Origin: Bacteroidota bacterium
GTDB taxonomy: Bacteria; Bacteroidota; Bacteroidia; J057; JADKCL01
DNA length: 64,000 nucleotides
Assembly (NCBI GenBank): GCA_016718825.1
Contig: JADKCL010000031.1
Span: forward strand, 1-64,000
Reading direction: 5' to 3'
A program made the translations under genes and the position numbers. Below the pieces are notes generated by a model. It saw nothing but the letters and a program-made list of their open reading frames with translations. It searched no databases and was not told the origin of the DNA. The first letter of the stretch is position 1. Every line of letters begins with the position of its first letter. Below, piece after piece: positions 19,801 to 27,493 of this stretch.

Positions 19801-22800
19801 ATTACCGCTGACATCCAAGGTGAGCGTCACGTTTGTGCACACTGCGACCGGCGCGATGTTGTCTTGAACGGTCACGGTGGCATTACAAGTGCCTGCATTT
19901 CCGTTCACGTCGGTGACTGTGAGCACCTCGGTATTGGCACCAACTTCGCCGCAAACAAAGTTCAGCTGGCTCAGGCTATAGGATGCGATGGCGCAGTTAT
20001 CGGAGGATCCATTGTTGACCGCGCCGGCTGTGGTAGCCCCGTTTCCGGCATTGTCAAGCAGCACGGTAACGTTCTGGCAAATCGCCGCCGGAGCCTGTAC
20101 ATCCGTGACCGTAACCGAGAATGAACAAGAACTGCTGTTTCCCAATGCGTCGGTAACGGTAAATGTGTTGACCGTTGTTCCAACCGGGAATGAAGACCCA
20201 CTGGCCAAACCTGCCGATTGTACAGTGACAGCACTTGGGCAGTTGTCCGTGCCAACTGGCGCCGTGTAAGCCACTGTCAAATTGCATTGGCCCGACAAGC
20301 TCGGATCCGAGCTGTTGGCTGGGCAAGTAATTGACGGTGCAATGTTGTCGGGCGCAACCTGTACATCGTCAGTAGTAGGTGCACATGGCGGGTTGGTGAT
20401 GGTCCAACGGAGGATATAAACTTGTCCAGCGACACCTGTAAAAGAGGATGTCGGGCTAGTAGGCGTGGCGATGGATCCGCCCGTACCCGAAATGATGCTC
20501 CAAGTTCCAGTCCCTACAATTGGAGCGTTACCGGCCAACGTGGTGCTCAGGCCGCAGAAGACCTCATCGGGACCAGCATTGGCAACCGTACTTGGGTTGG
20601 AAATGGTAATCAGCACGTCATCGGAAGAAGCTACGCAAGGTGCATTTGTAATGGTCCAACGCAAGGTGTAGGTTGTACCGCTCACACCCGTGAAGGTCGA
20701 AGTAGGACTGGTCGGGGTGGTAACCGTACCGCCCGCGCCTGCGATGATCGACCAGGATCCCGTACCTGTGGTCGGAGCATTGCCCGCCAAGGTGGCAGAA
20801 GTTCCACAAACCGTTTCGTCGGGTCCAGCGGCAGCCACGGTTGGCGAACCAACCAAGGTGATCAGGACATCATCTGTAGATGCAACACAAGGCGCGTTGG
20901 AAATCGTCCAACGCAGGGTATAGGTCGTTCCAACAATTCCAGTGAAACCTGAAGTCGGACTTGCCGGCGTAGTAACTGTTCCACCAGCACCGGAAACAAT
21001 GCTCCATGATCCGGTACCTGTCGTCGGGGTATTCGCCGCCAAGGTCGCCGCGGTACCACAAACCGTTTGGTCAGTACCTGCATTGGCAGTTGTTGGCGAA
21101 GCGACAAACGTCACGAGAACATCATCCGTCGAAGCAGTACAAGGGGCATTGGCAATCGTCCAGCGCAAGGTGTAGGTCGTGCCGGCAACACCTGTAAAGG
21201 AGGATGTTGGATTCGTGGGAGTGCCGACACTACCGCCAGCACCTGAGACGATGCTCCAACTTCCCGTGCCAGAGGTTGGTGTATTGCCTGCCAAGTTTGT
21301 GGACGTCCCACAAAGTGACTGGTCCGGGCCAGCATTGGAGGTCGTTGGATTGGCGCGTAGGGTGATGATCACGTCATCCGTGGAGGCCGTGCAGGGAGCA
21401 TTGGAGATGGTCCAACGCAGGGTATAGATCGTTCCAGCGACACCGGTAAAGGTCGAAGTAGGACTACCAGGTGTGGTAACGGTGCCACCTGCACCGGATA
21501 CAATGCTCCAAGAACCTATGCCGGCAGTAGGTGAATTGCCAGCCAAAGTGGCTGAGCTGCCACACAATGTCTGATCAGGGCCCGCATTGGCTGTCGTCGG
21601 TGTACCGACAAATGTGATCAAAACATCATCGGTCGTGGAAGTGCAAGGCGCATTGGCAATCGTCCAACGCAAGGTATAAGTGGTCCCGGTGGCTCCAAAG
21701 ACGGTCGAATTGGGGCTCGTTGGCGCCACGATACCGCCACCTGCACCAGCGATGATCGTCCAGGTCCCCGTCCCCACGGTCGGCGTATTGCCCGCCAAGG
21801 TACCGGAGTTACCACAGATGCTTTGATCCGGCCCGGCACCTGCTGCCGTTGGATTGGCGCGAAGTGTAATGATCACGTCGTCGGTCGAGGAGGCACACGG
21901 CGCTTGCGCAATGGTCCACCGAAGCGTATAGGTCGTGCCTGCCACCCCGGTGAATCCGGATGTGGGACTAGCGGGCGTTGTCACGGTTCCGCCTGCACCC
22001 GCAACGATGCTCCAAGCGCCTGTGCCGACGGTTGGCGTATTTGCTGCGAGCGTAACGGCCGTACCACAAACCGTTTGATCAGGCCCGGCATTGGCTGGCG
22101 TGACGCCAGTACCGACGTTCACGGTGAAACTGCAGTCATTGAAGTTGCCACCCAAGCGGTCATTGGAGACCAACCATGTATTGGGGACGCTGCATCCATT
22201 GGGGCCTTTTACCCTGACGAATGGCACATAAGTCACAGGTGCATTGGTGCCACCATAATCTTGACCGACATCCGTGTATCCAGAATTGGCATAGACAAAC
22301 TCATATTGACCGGCAGCCTTAGAGCAGTTGCAATTCGGATGGCCGCTACGGTAGTAATAGGAAAACGATCCGCATGCACCGACGACGCAGTTTCCAGTTC
22401 CATAAACAGATTCGCAGGCTTTCAATGCAATGGTCTGTGGGGAATCGCCTTCGTTGTAGCTGAAGGTTCCACCGGCGCCGTTGAAAAATGTTCCCGAAGC
22501 GCCGTGGTCTCTCGCCCTAAAGGTGACTGTATTGGTTCCGGTGGGGAAGGTCGCACCACTTGCAAGGCCCGCGACCTGTGTCACGCGTGCAAAGGCACAA
22601 TTGTCTGCTCCCGAAGCCGCACTAAAGGTTACAGTCTGCGCACAAGCAACAGATATGTTGGAGGGGCAAGTGATGGAAGGAATCGTGGCATCGACGGGCG
22701 TAAAGGTCGTTGTCTCATTGACCGAGGAAAAGCTCGCCGAATTTCTGCCGCTTGGAACAAAGGCCACAGATCCGCCCAAGTTGTCAATCCCCTGGGTATG

Positions 22801-23352
22801 AAGTCCGCCATCGGTGGTACAATCGATACAAACGACTTCCACGACATTGCTGCTTTCATGTAACTTAATCTGGAAAGTCACAGGAATGCCGGTTGAATAA
22901 TGTGGAACGCTGGTATACGAAATCACAAGCCTTCTTGCAGGCGCAGTTCCAAAAACACCATAACCGATTGACCCTCCAACGTTGGGGGCCAAATCCTCCC
23001 AAAACCCTGCTACGAGATTGTTGGGTGTAGTATTGTTGGGAAGCACCTGCCCGCTGCAACAACCGGTCCCGGCTGCAAGGTCAAAGCTGATAAACCCATT
23101 CGAAGAGATCACAAACTGGCTGTAAGAAACTCCGAAAAAATTGAAGTTAAAGCCGATGGGCAGCGCACCCGTAATCGCATCATCTCCCAAACCAACCGAT
23201 GTGCCACCGACATCAACGGAGGTTCCAGCAGCAGGACCGGAGATCACATAACTGCAAGCCGTTTGTGCGGAAAGCATCTGCCATCCGGAAAAAAGCAGAA
23301 TAAACGCCACCAATAGCGATGACGTCCCTGCACGGAGAGAACGATAATTCAT
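16807..23352 (-). CDS. T9SS-sorted surface protein with PKD-like, HYR, CQN and SprB-like repeats
   Basis: About 2,181 residues starting at MNYRSLRAG. Further upstream in-frame starts would lie in front of, or overlap, a -7 element at 23373-23380, so 23352 is preferred. A signal peptide ends near M-L-S-A-Q. Then come a beta-sandwich with GFNFNFFG and FVISSNGFISF (about 22-218), an HYR domain carrying a foreign insertion (about 225-411), seven tandem 84-residue PKD-like units with AGPDQTVCG and TLRWTI (about 414-1001), one HYR unit, six CQN units (about 1088-1570), a further HYR unit, SprB-like repeats with YLWSTG(D/G)T and GTYSVTVTDAAGC, and a C-terminal type A sorting domain (LQLYPNPS, VEIWDMFGKKV, FDLSNIAAGTYLMKI). 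It is exported by T9SS and cell-surface or released; the ligand is unknown. The C-terminal third is paralogous to that of the 30,665 gene. Confidence 0.9.
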   Translation of the reverse strand: MNYRSLRAGTSSLLVAFILLFSGWQMLSAQTACSYVISGPAAGTSVDVGGTSVGLGDDAITGALPIGFNFNFFGVSYSQFVISSNGFISFDLAAGTGCCSGQVLPNNTTPNNLVAGFWEDLAPNVGGSIGYGVFGTAPARRLVISYTSVPHYSTGIPVTFQIKLHESSNVVEVVCIDCTTDGGLHTQGIDNLGGSVAFVPSGRNSASFSSVNETTTFTPVDATIPSITCPSNISVACAQTVTFSAASGADNCAFARVTQVAGLASGATFPTGTNTVTFRARDHGASGTFFNGAGGTFSYNEGDSPQTIALKACESVYGTGNCVVGACGSFSYYYRSGHPNCNCSKAAGQYEFVYANSGYTDVGQDYGGTNAPVTYVPFVRVKGPNGCSVPNTWLVSNDRLGGNFNDCSFTVNVGTGVTPANAGPDQTVCGTAVTLAANTPTVGTGAWSIVAGAGGTVTTPASPTSGFTGVAGTTYTLRWTIAQAPCASSTDDVIITLRANPTAAGAGPDQSICGNSGTLAGNTPTVGTGTWTIIAGAGGGIVAPTSPNSTVFGATGTTYTLRWTIANAPCTSTTDDVLITFVGTPTTANAGPDQTLCGSSATLAGNSPTAGIGSWSIVSGAGGTVTTPGSPTSTFTGVAGTIYTLRWTISNAPCTASTDDVIITLRANPTTSNAGPDQSLCGTSTNLAGNTPTSGTGSWSIVSGAGGSVGTPTNPTSSFTGVAGTTYTLRWTIANAPCTASTDDVLVTFVASPTTANAGTDQTVCGTAATLAANTPTTGTGSWSIVSGAGGTVTTPASPTSGFTGIVGTTYTLRWTISNAPCVASTDDVLITLVGSPTVAAAGPDETVCGTSATLAGNAPTTGTGSWSIIAGAGGTVTTPTSPTSTFTGVSGTTYTLRWTITNAPCVASSDDVLITISNPSTVANAGPDEVFCGLSTTLAGNAPIVGTGTWSIISGTGGSIATPTSPTSSFTGVAGQVYILRWTITNPPCAPTTDDVQVAPDNIAPSITCPANSSDPSLSGQCNLTVAYTAPVGTDNCPSAVTVQSAGLASGSSFPVGTTVNTFTVTDALGNSSSCSFSVTVTDVQAPAAICQNVTVLLDNAGNGATTAGAVNNGSSDNCAIASYSLSQLNFVCGEVGANTEVLTVTDVNGNAGTCNATVTVQDNIAPVAVCTNVTLTLDVSGNATATPSAVGAGSTDACGTPTFALSQSSFTCADLGANTEVLTATDASGNSSTCTATITVVDNLAPSAVCQNVTVQLDNTGNGSTTAAAVNNGSSDACGIQSLALSQTAFVCSEVGANTEVLTVTDVNGNSTTCSTTITVEDNVAPAAICQNLTVQLDGTGNASITAAQVNNGSTDACGVQSLALNNATFNCGNLGGTTVILTVTDVNGNSSTCTPTITVQDNISPVAVCQNLTVQLDNSGNGSTTAAAVNNGSSDNCAIASFVLSQSAFVCSEVGANTEVLTATDASGNSSTCTATITVVDNLAPSAVCQNVSVWVDAGGNASVTAAAVGSGSTDPCGVSSLVLTPNAFTCSNIGANSAVLTATDGSGNSSTCTATISVIDSIFPVIGCPGNQSLVAGPGCSEVATWLAPSGTDNCGVPTTVGSDTSGTTFPAGVTTVTYTTTDASNNSSTCSFTITVTAAPLVVGATSPLLGCGFDLACASDTNAVVTSTVTGGCTPYTYLWSTGGTGASEGNLGAGTVTVTVTDGAGATSTATYTVTAPTPIVAVITGDSVLCAGINTGSLVATVSGGQTCQAYDYLWSTGDTTNTLVNLSAGTYSVTVTDAAGCTTIATQVIQAGAVATLNLGPNVSSCPGVSATLSAPNTFNSYLWSNGDTTNSISVTTPGDYSLTVTSVDGCAASDTITLNAFVVDNNTITANGSLSLCDGDTVELVGDPGLTNYLWSTGATTTSILVSGTGGSITLSTTDLNGCVVVDTIVVNYQPWTDPLPVITPGPTVVICAGGSEVLSAGTYQSYLWSTGATTATISVTTAGNYQVTVTNAAGCSKVSAAVAVTVAPNPTPVLVLNSGTLSTTQTYSTYQWLLNGNQIPGAINATYTPALAGTYSVTVTDSNGCTGTSNTEFVDPVAVGEAFNELNGLQLYPNPSMGTVNLRTMSPIDWPMTVEIWDMFGKKVNAFEMAHLMDVASFDLSNIAAGTYLMKITSFRRNTTQQTVMRFVVE
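20350..22113 (-). repeat. Seven PKD-like units, exact 252-bp period
   Basis: The acatca/acgtca anchor recurs at 20363, 20615, 20867, 21119, 21371, 21623 and 21875, exactly 252 bp apart. Each 84-residue unit encodes AGPDQ.(V/L)CG, TLAGN.P..GTG.WSI, GV(A/S)GTTYTLRWTI and an A-P-C...(T/S)TDDV strand. Confidence 0.9.
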
Positions 23353-23372
23353 TGAAAAACAAGATGAAATGC

Positions 23373-23380
23373 CAAAAGTA
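23373..23380 (-). promoter_or_regulatory. Bacteroidota -7 element (TAnnTTTG)
   Basis: The minus strand reads TACTTTTG, an exact match to the Bacteroidota -7 consensus, 20 bp upstream of the ATG at 23352. A well-spaced TTG -33 element is not evident, so this is suggestive only. It supports the 23352 start. Confidence 0.45.
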
Positions 23381-23590
23381 CGCATACCTTCAATTGATTG
23401 ATTCTACAATTACTCTCAAATGCCATGGCGGCAGAAAACCTTATCGGGGCGAAGCTGGACTTCGCTTCCCAAGGCACAACGCTGAACGTAAATGTAAGAA
23501 AATCTCGTCAAGATTCTTAAACCGAACCCCAGATGTCAGATCGGCCCCGAATTTCGGTGGAATTATTGCCCTTGCGAGCAACGATTCGAG

Positions 23591-23635
23591 CCAAAAAGAA
23601 AGCCGCTGGATGAACCCAAAAGATCCATCCAGCGG
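23591..23635 (-). terminator. Intrinsic terminator after the 23,662 gene
   Basis: 10-bp perfect stem CCGCTGGATG/CATCCAGCGG (23603-23612 with 23626-23635), followed on the minus strand by CTTTCTTTTTGG. It begins 26 bp beyond the stop codon. Confidence 0.85.
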
Positions 23636-23661
23636 CATATCAGGAATCAAAAATCAGTAAC

Positions 23662-26600
23662 TCATTGCACCACCAACCTGAACACCTTGCGTTGTCCGAG
23701 TTCGGAGGTCACTTCCACCACATAAGTTCCAGCAGCAAATGACCTGATGTCAAAGGATGCCTCGTGGCTCAACTCCGACAATGCATTCGAAGCCAAAAGC
23801 TTACCAAACATGTCGTGGATATTCACGGTCATGCCGTAAGTAATCGGGCTTTCGGTTTTCAGCCTGAACTCAGCCATTGCAGGGTTAGGATACAGGCTCA
23901 GTCCCATCCAATCGCCCATTGCATTGTCGATGCCCACAATTGTCACGTTGACCGGAGCACTCGTGCCGACACAGCCGTTGGGGCCTGTCACTTGCAGCGA
24001 ATAAACACCGGGCACTGTAGCCGTATGGCTGATCGAAGTTGCACCCGGGATCGGGCTGCCCCCGATCAACCATTGGTAGGTCGTCCAGGACTGGGTTGAC
24101 GTCAGCACATTGCCCGACTGGGTAAACAATGGATTGGGTGCAGGGAGATTCGCCACCGTTTCAGATGCTACAAATGTGCACCCCGCAGCATCGGTAATGG
24201 TCACAGTGTAAGTTCCAGGTGCCAAGCCCGTAATGCTAGCTCCCGTACCACCATTGCTCCATGTATAGGTATATCCTTGACAATCATTGCCCCCTGTTGC
24301 CGTCACGTCAATCGTACCGGTTGTAGCACCATCACAGCTTGGTGTATTGGTAAACGTTGCAGCGATGGGTGCAGGCTCGGTCAACACGATGGTTTCAGTG
24401 TGGATCGCGCCGGATGATGAAGTGATCAGGACGTTGTAGGTGCCCGCAACGAGACCTGTGATGGTCTGTGTCGTCGCATTGTTGCTCCACAAATAGGTAT
24501 AACCGGGGCAAGAACCTACGCCTGAGGCGGTTGCCGTTCCCGTGCTACCGCCCGCGCAAGCGACGTTATAGCCACAGGTATTGGAAGGAGAAGAAATAGT
24601 GCCTTGCAAAGGAGCAGGAATCACAATCACGTTGGACACACAGGTGTCGCTGTTGTTATTTCCGTCGTTCACAGTCAAAATCACCGCATTGGGGCCGACA
24701 TTGGAGCAGTTGAAAGTGGATGTATTGATGCTCATCGCACCTACGGTACAGTTGTCGGTGCTGCCGCCATCGAGCGCAGCGGCTGCCACGCTGCCGTTTC
24801 CAAACGCATCCAATGTCACCGTAACCGTTTGGCAGTTAGCTACCGGCGGAACATTGTCCACGGTCACGACAATCGAGGCGCAGGTGGTGCTGTTGCAGGA
24901 GCCTTCGGCACGCACATAATAGGTCGTAGTTGAGGTCGGATTGACGGTAATCGAATTGCCGGTACCGACCAAGGCACCGCCACAGCTACCGGTGTACCAG
25001 TTGATGACGCCAGCTGTTCCCAGCACCGCGCCGACCTGCGTCAGGGTGGTGCTACCACCTGGGCAAACTGTAGGAGTTCCCGACACACTCGTAGGTGCAG
25101 TCGAAGCTTGATCGACCGTCACCGTGACGGGCAGACGGGAGGTGGATGAACATCCGCCGCTGCCGCCGACCCAGCTGATCGTCACCGAGCCATTTCCTGT
25201 TTGGAAGCCTTGGGTATGGGTACCGCCTGAGAGGAAGCTGCTTCCGCCGCCGCCGCCGCCCCAAACACCGCCGCCGCCGCCATAATAGCCGCCGCCGCCG
25301 CCGCCACCGGAATTGGTGCAAGTTCCGCCTGCACCGCCAATACCCGTTGCACCATTGGTGGCAGTACAATAGCTGGGATAAGTACCACCGATACCGCCTG
25401 CGGCTTGCGAGCCACCTGTGCCAGCTCCTTGACCGCCAAGGGTATTTCCGCCATAACCTGCTTCGCCAGTCAAGCCACCGCCCATACCTCCGCGGTCATA
25501 GCCTGCGGTGGCATAGTTGTAGGCGCCGCCGCCGCCGCCACCGGCCACAACCAGACGATTGGCAAGGCCATAAGGGCTCACCCGGATATCGGATGCGCCA
25601 CCGCCGCCGCCGCCGCTGTAGGATGTCGTATAAACGGCGCCTTGACCGCCACCATTGTAGCCGCCGGCTCCTCCAGAACCAGAAACCGCATTGGCACCGG
25701 CTCCGCCGACGTAAATGTTAATGACTTGTCCGCCGGTAACTGCAATTGTACCCGTCACACGGCCACCGTTGCCGCCAGGTCCCACAAGTGCAGGAAATCC
25801 GCTTCCACCTTGGGCACCCTTGATGTCCACCGTCAAGGAGGCAACACCATTGGGAACCGTAAATGTCTGCACTCCACCGGTGTAGCTGAACGTTTGTGTT
25901 CCAGACCCGCTTGTGCTGATTGCTTCTGCATAATAGGTTGTCGTCGCGAGCGGATTGACAGTATAATTGCCGCCGCTGACGCTGCTACCAACTGGCACAC
26001 CGCCGCTAGGAACCAAATACCAGTCGATGTTGTTGCCTGCCGACACAGCACTCAAATTGGATGCGCCACCCGTACAGATAATGGGAGGAGTAGCAGTCGC
26101 ATTGGATACTACGGGATTGCCAATAGTTACTGTCACAGGCACACGTGAGGAGGCCGAACAAGGAACACCACCCGTCCAAGTGAGGACGACCAAACCATTT
26201 CCAGTTCTGAAACCTGTGGTATGCACCACACTTGTGGCACCCACCGTGGTGCAATAGGAGCTTCCGCCGCCGCCGCCTTCCCAAGCCGATCCGCCGCCAC
26301 CGTAGTAGCCGCCGCCACCGCCGCCACCGGTTTGTCCTGTGCCGCCGTTACCGCCAATTCCAAGGACACCGTTGGGTGTACCTCCAGCCGATTGGGTTGC
26401 CCCGCCGCCAAGATAAGTACCGGTCAGACCAGCGACCCCGGTCAAGCCACCACCATTTCCACCAGCATCACCCGTTGAGTGATTAACGCCGGTTCCACCA
26501 CCACCTGCAGCCACAATGATGCGGTTGGAGAGCGCAGTACCGCCTCTCCGGATATCCGTCGCGCCGCCGCCGCCGCCGCCGCTGCGACCGCCAGACCATC

Positions 26601-27168
26601 CGCCGCCAATGCCGCCGCCATTCCAGCCAGCCGTACCACCTACGGTTGTGCCGCCAGCGCCACCTTGACCGCCGACATTGATTTGCAAAACCTCACCGGG
26701 CGTAGTTGTGATGGTTCCTTGCACACGTCCGCCCAAACCAGGCGTAACAAGCGGCAAATTGTATCCAATTCCACCTTGAGCACCTTGCAAGTCAAAGTTG
26801 ATCGATGTCACCCCGGGAGGAACGGTAAATGTCTGTGCAGCACCTGTATAACTAAATGTTTGTGTTCCCGAACTGCCGCCAGTGTTGATCGCTTCAGCAT
26901 AATAGGTGGTATTGACACTTGGCGTTACCGCAAAATTGGCACCACTTGCACTCGATCCGATTGCTACCCCGCCGATTGCCTGTGTATACCAATCAATTGT
27001 ATTTCCTGTAGAAATAGCATTCAGTTGAGACGTACCGCTTGGACAGATTGTCGATGGCGAAGCCGTCACGTTGGATGGTGTTGCACATGGCTGTGCAAAC
27101 AGGCTGCCATTCATCAGCAACCCCAGCAAGAGCATGGACAATGTCCCGATTTTGTTCTTGTTTCTCAT
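23662..27168 (-). CDS. T9SS-sorted glycine-rich surface protein
   Basis: 1,168 residues. A signal peptide (cleaved near S-L-F-A-Q) is followed by an Ig-like module (PSTICPSGTSQLNA, about 26-95), a glycine-rich domain (about 100-335), a second Ig-like module, a second glycine-rich domain (about 415-670), another Ig-like spacer, a CQT-type beta unit (PVANCQTVTVTL), two SprB-like repeats with YTYLWSNNATTQTI and GTYTVTITDAAGC, and a C-terminal sorting domain (LSLYPNPAMAEFRLKT, VNIHDMFGKLL, FAAGTYVVEVTSELGQRKVF). The glycine-rich domains have the layout of the ALK/LTK glycine-rich fold. It is predicted to be a surface or matrix protein. The first glycine-rich module is nearly the same as the third module of the 15802 giant. 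Transcription is probably monocistronic, as a terminator follows. Confidence 0.9.
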   Translation of the reverse strand: MRNKNKIGTLSMLLLGLLMNGSLFAQPCATPSNVTASPSTICPSGTSQLNAISTGNTIDWYTQAIGGVAIGSSASGANFAVTPSVNTTYYAEAINTGGSSGTQTFSYTGAAQTFTVPPGVTSINFDLQGAQGGIGYNLPLVTPGLGGRVQGTITTTPGEVLQINVGGQGGAGGTTVGGTAGWNGGGIGGGWSGGRSGGGGGGATDIRRGGTALSNRIIVAAGGGGTGVNHSTGDAGGNGGGLTGVAGLTGTYLGGGATQSAGGTPNGVLGIGGNGGTGQTGGGGGGGYYGGGGSAWEGGGGGSSYCTTVGATSVVHTTGFRTGNGLVVLTWTGGVPCSASSRVPVTVTIGNPVVSNATATPPIICTGGASNLSAVSAGNNIDWYLVPSGGVPVGSSVSGGNYTVNPLATTTYYAEAISTSGSGTQTFSYTGGVQTFTVPNGVASLTVDIKGAQGGSGFPALVGPGGNGGRVTGTIAVTGGQVINIYVGGAGANAVSGSGGAGGYNGGGQGAVYTTSYSGGGGGGASDIRVSPYGLANRLVVAGGGGGGAYNYATAGYDRGGMGGGLTGEAGYGGNTLGGQGAGTGGSQAAGGIGGTYPSYCTATNGATGIGGAGGTCTNSGGGGGGGYYGGGGGVWGGGGGGSSFLSGGTHTQGFQTGNGSVTISWVGGSGGCSSTSRLPVTVTVDQASTAPTSVSGTPTVCPGGSTTLTQVGAVLGTAGVINWYTGSCGGALVGTGNSITVNPTSTTTYYVRAEGSCNSTTCASIVVTVDNVPPVANCQTVTVTLDAFGNGSVAAAALDGGSTDNCTVGAMSINTSTFNCSNVGPNAVILTVNDGNNNSDTCVSNVIVIPAPLQGTISSPSNTCGYNVACAGGSTGTATASGVGSCPGYTYLWSNNATTQTITGLVAGTYNVLITSSSGAIHTETIVLTEPAPIAATFTNTPSCDGATTGTIDVTATGGNDCQGYTYTWSNGGTGASITGLAPGTYTVTITDAAGCTFVASETVANLPAPNPLFTQSGNVLTSTQSWTTYQWLIGGSPIPGATSISHTATVPGVYSLQVTGPNGCVGTSAPVNVTIVGIDNAMGDWMGLSLYPNPAMAEFRLKTESPITYGMTVNIHDMFGKLLASNALSELSHEASFDIRSFAAGTYVVEVTSELGQRKVFRLVVQ

Positions 27169-27493
27169 TTTTGTTTTCTAATTGTCAATCCAAAACCCCA
27201 GCAAGCAGCGAAAAAATGCCCAGAACCAAGCTTTGACCAATGCTGAAGGAAATATTCCCAAACCATTCTCCAAAACCGAGACCTTGGGCAAACCCGATAA
27301 TTTCAGGTAAATAGGCGATTTTTTTGCAGAATCCCAAATTTGGCAAGGGTAAAATGTAACCGAATCCCATTCCAAATCCTGACTCAACACGATCTCCGGA
27401 AAATGAATGGCCTCTTCCTTCGAATTCCCACAAAAAAAACCGCTGGACAAATCCGAAGATCCATCCAGCGGTATTCAAATCTCTGTCCCAGGC
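27169..27493. other. Intergenic region, 325 bp
   Basis: Leader of the 27168 gene plus the terminator of the 27,494 gene (27431-27472). No exact TAnnTTTG element was found on the minus strand, and no credible small gene. Confidence 0.6.
27431..27472 (-). terminator. Intrinsic terminator after the 27,494 gene
   Basis: 9-bp stem ACCGCTGGA/TCCAGCGGT (27439-27447 with 27464-27472), followed on the minus strand by eight Ts. The upstream arm and loop start (CCGCTGGATGGATCTT) match the terminator at 23603-23635, indicating that gene and terminator were duplicated together. Confidence 0.88.
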
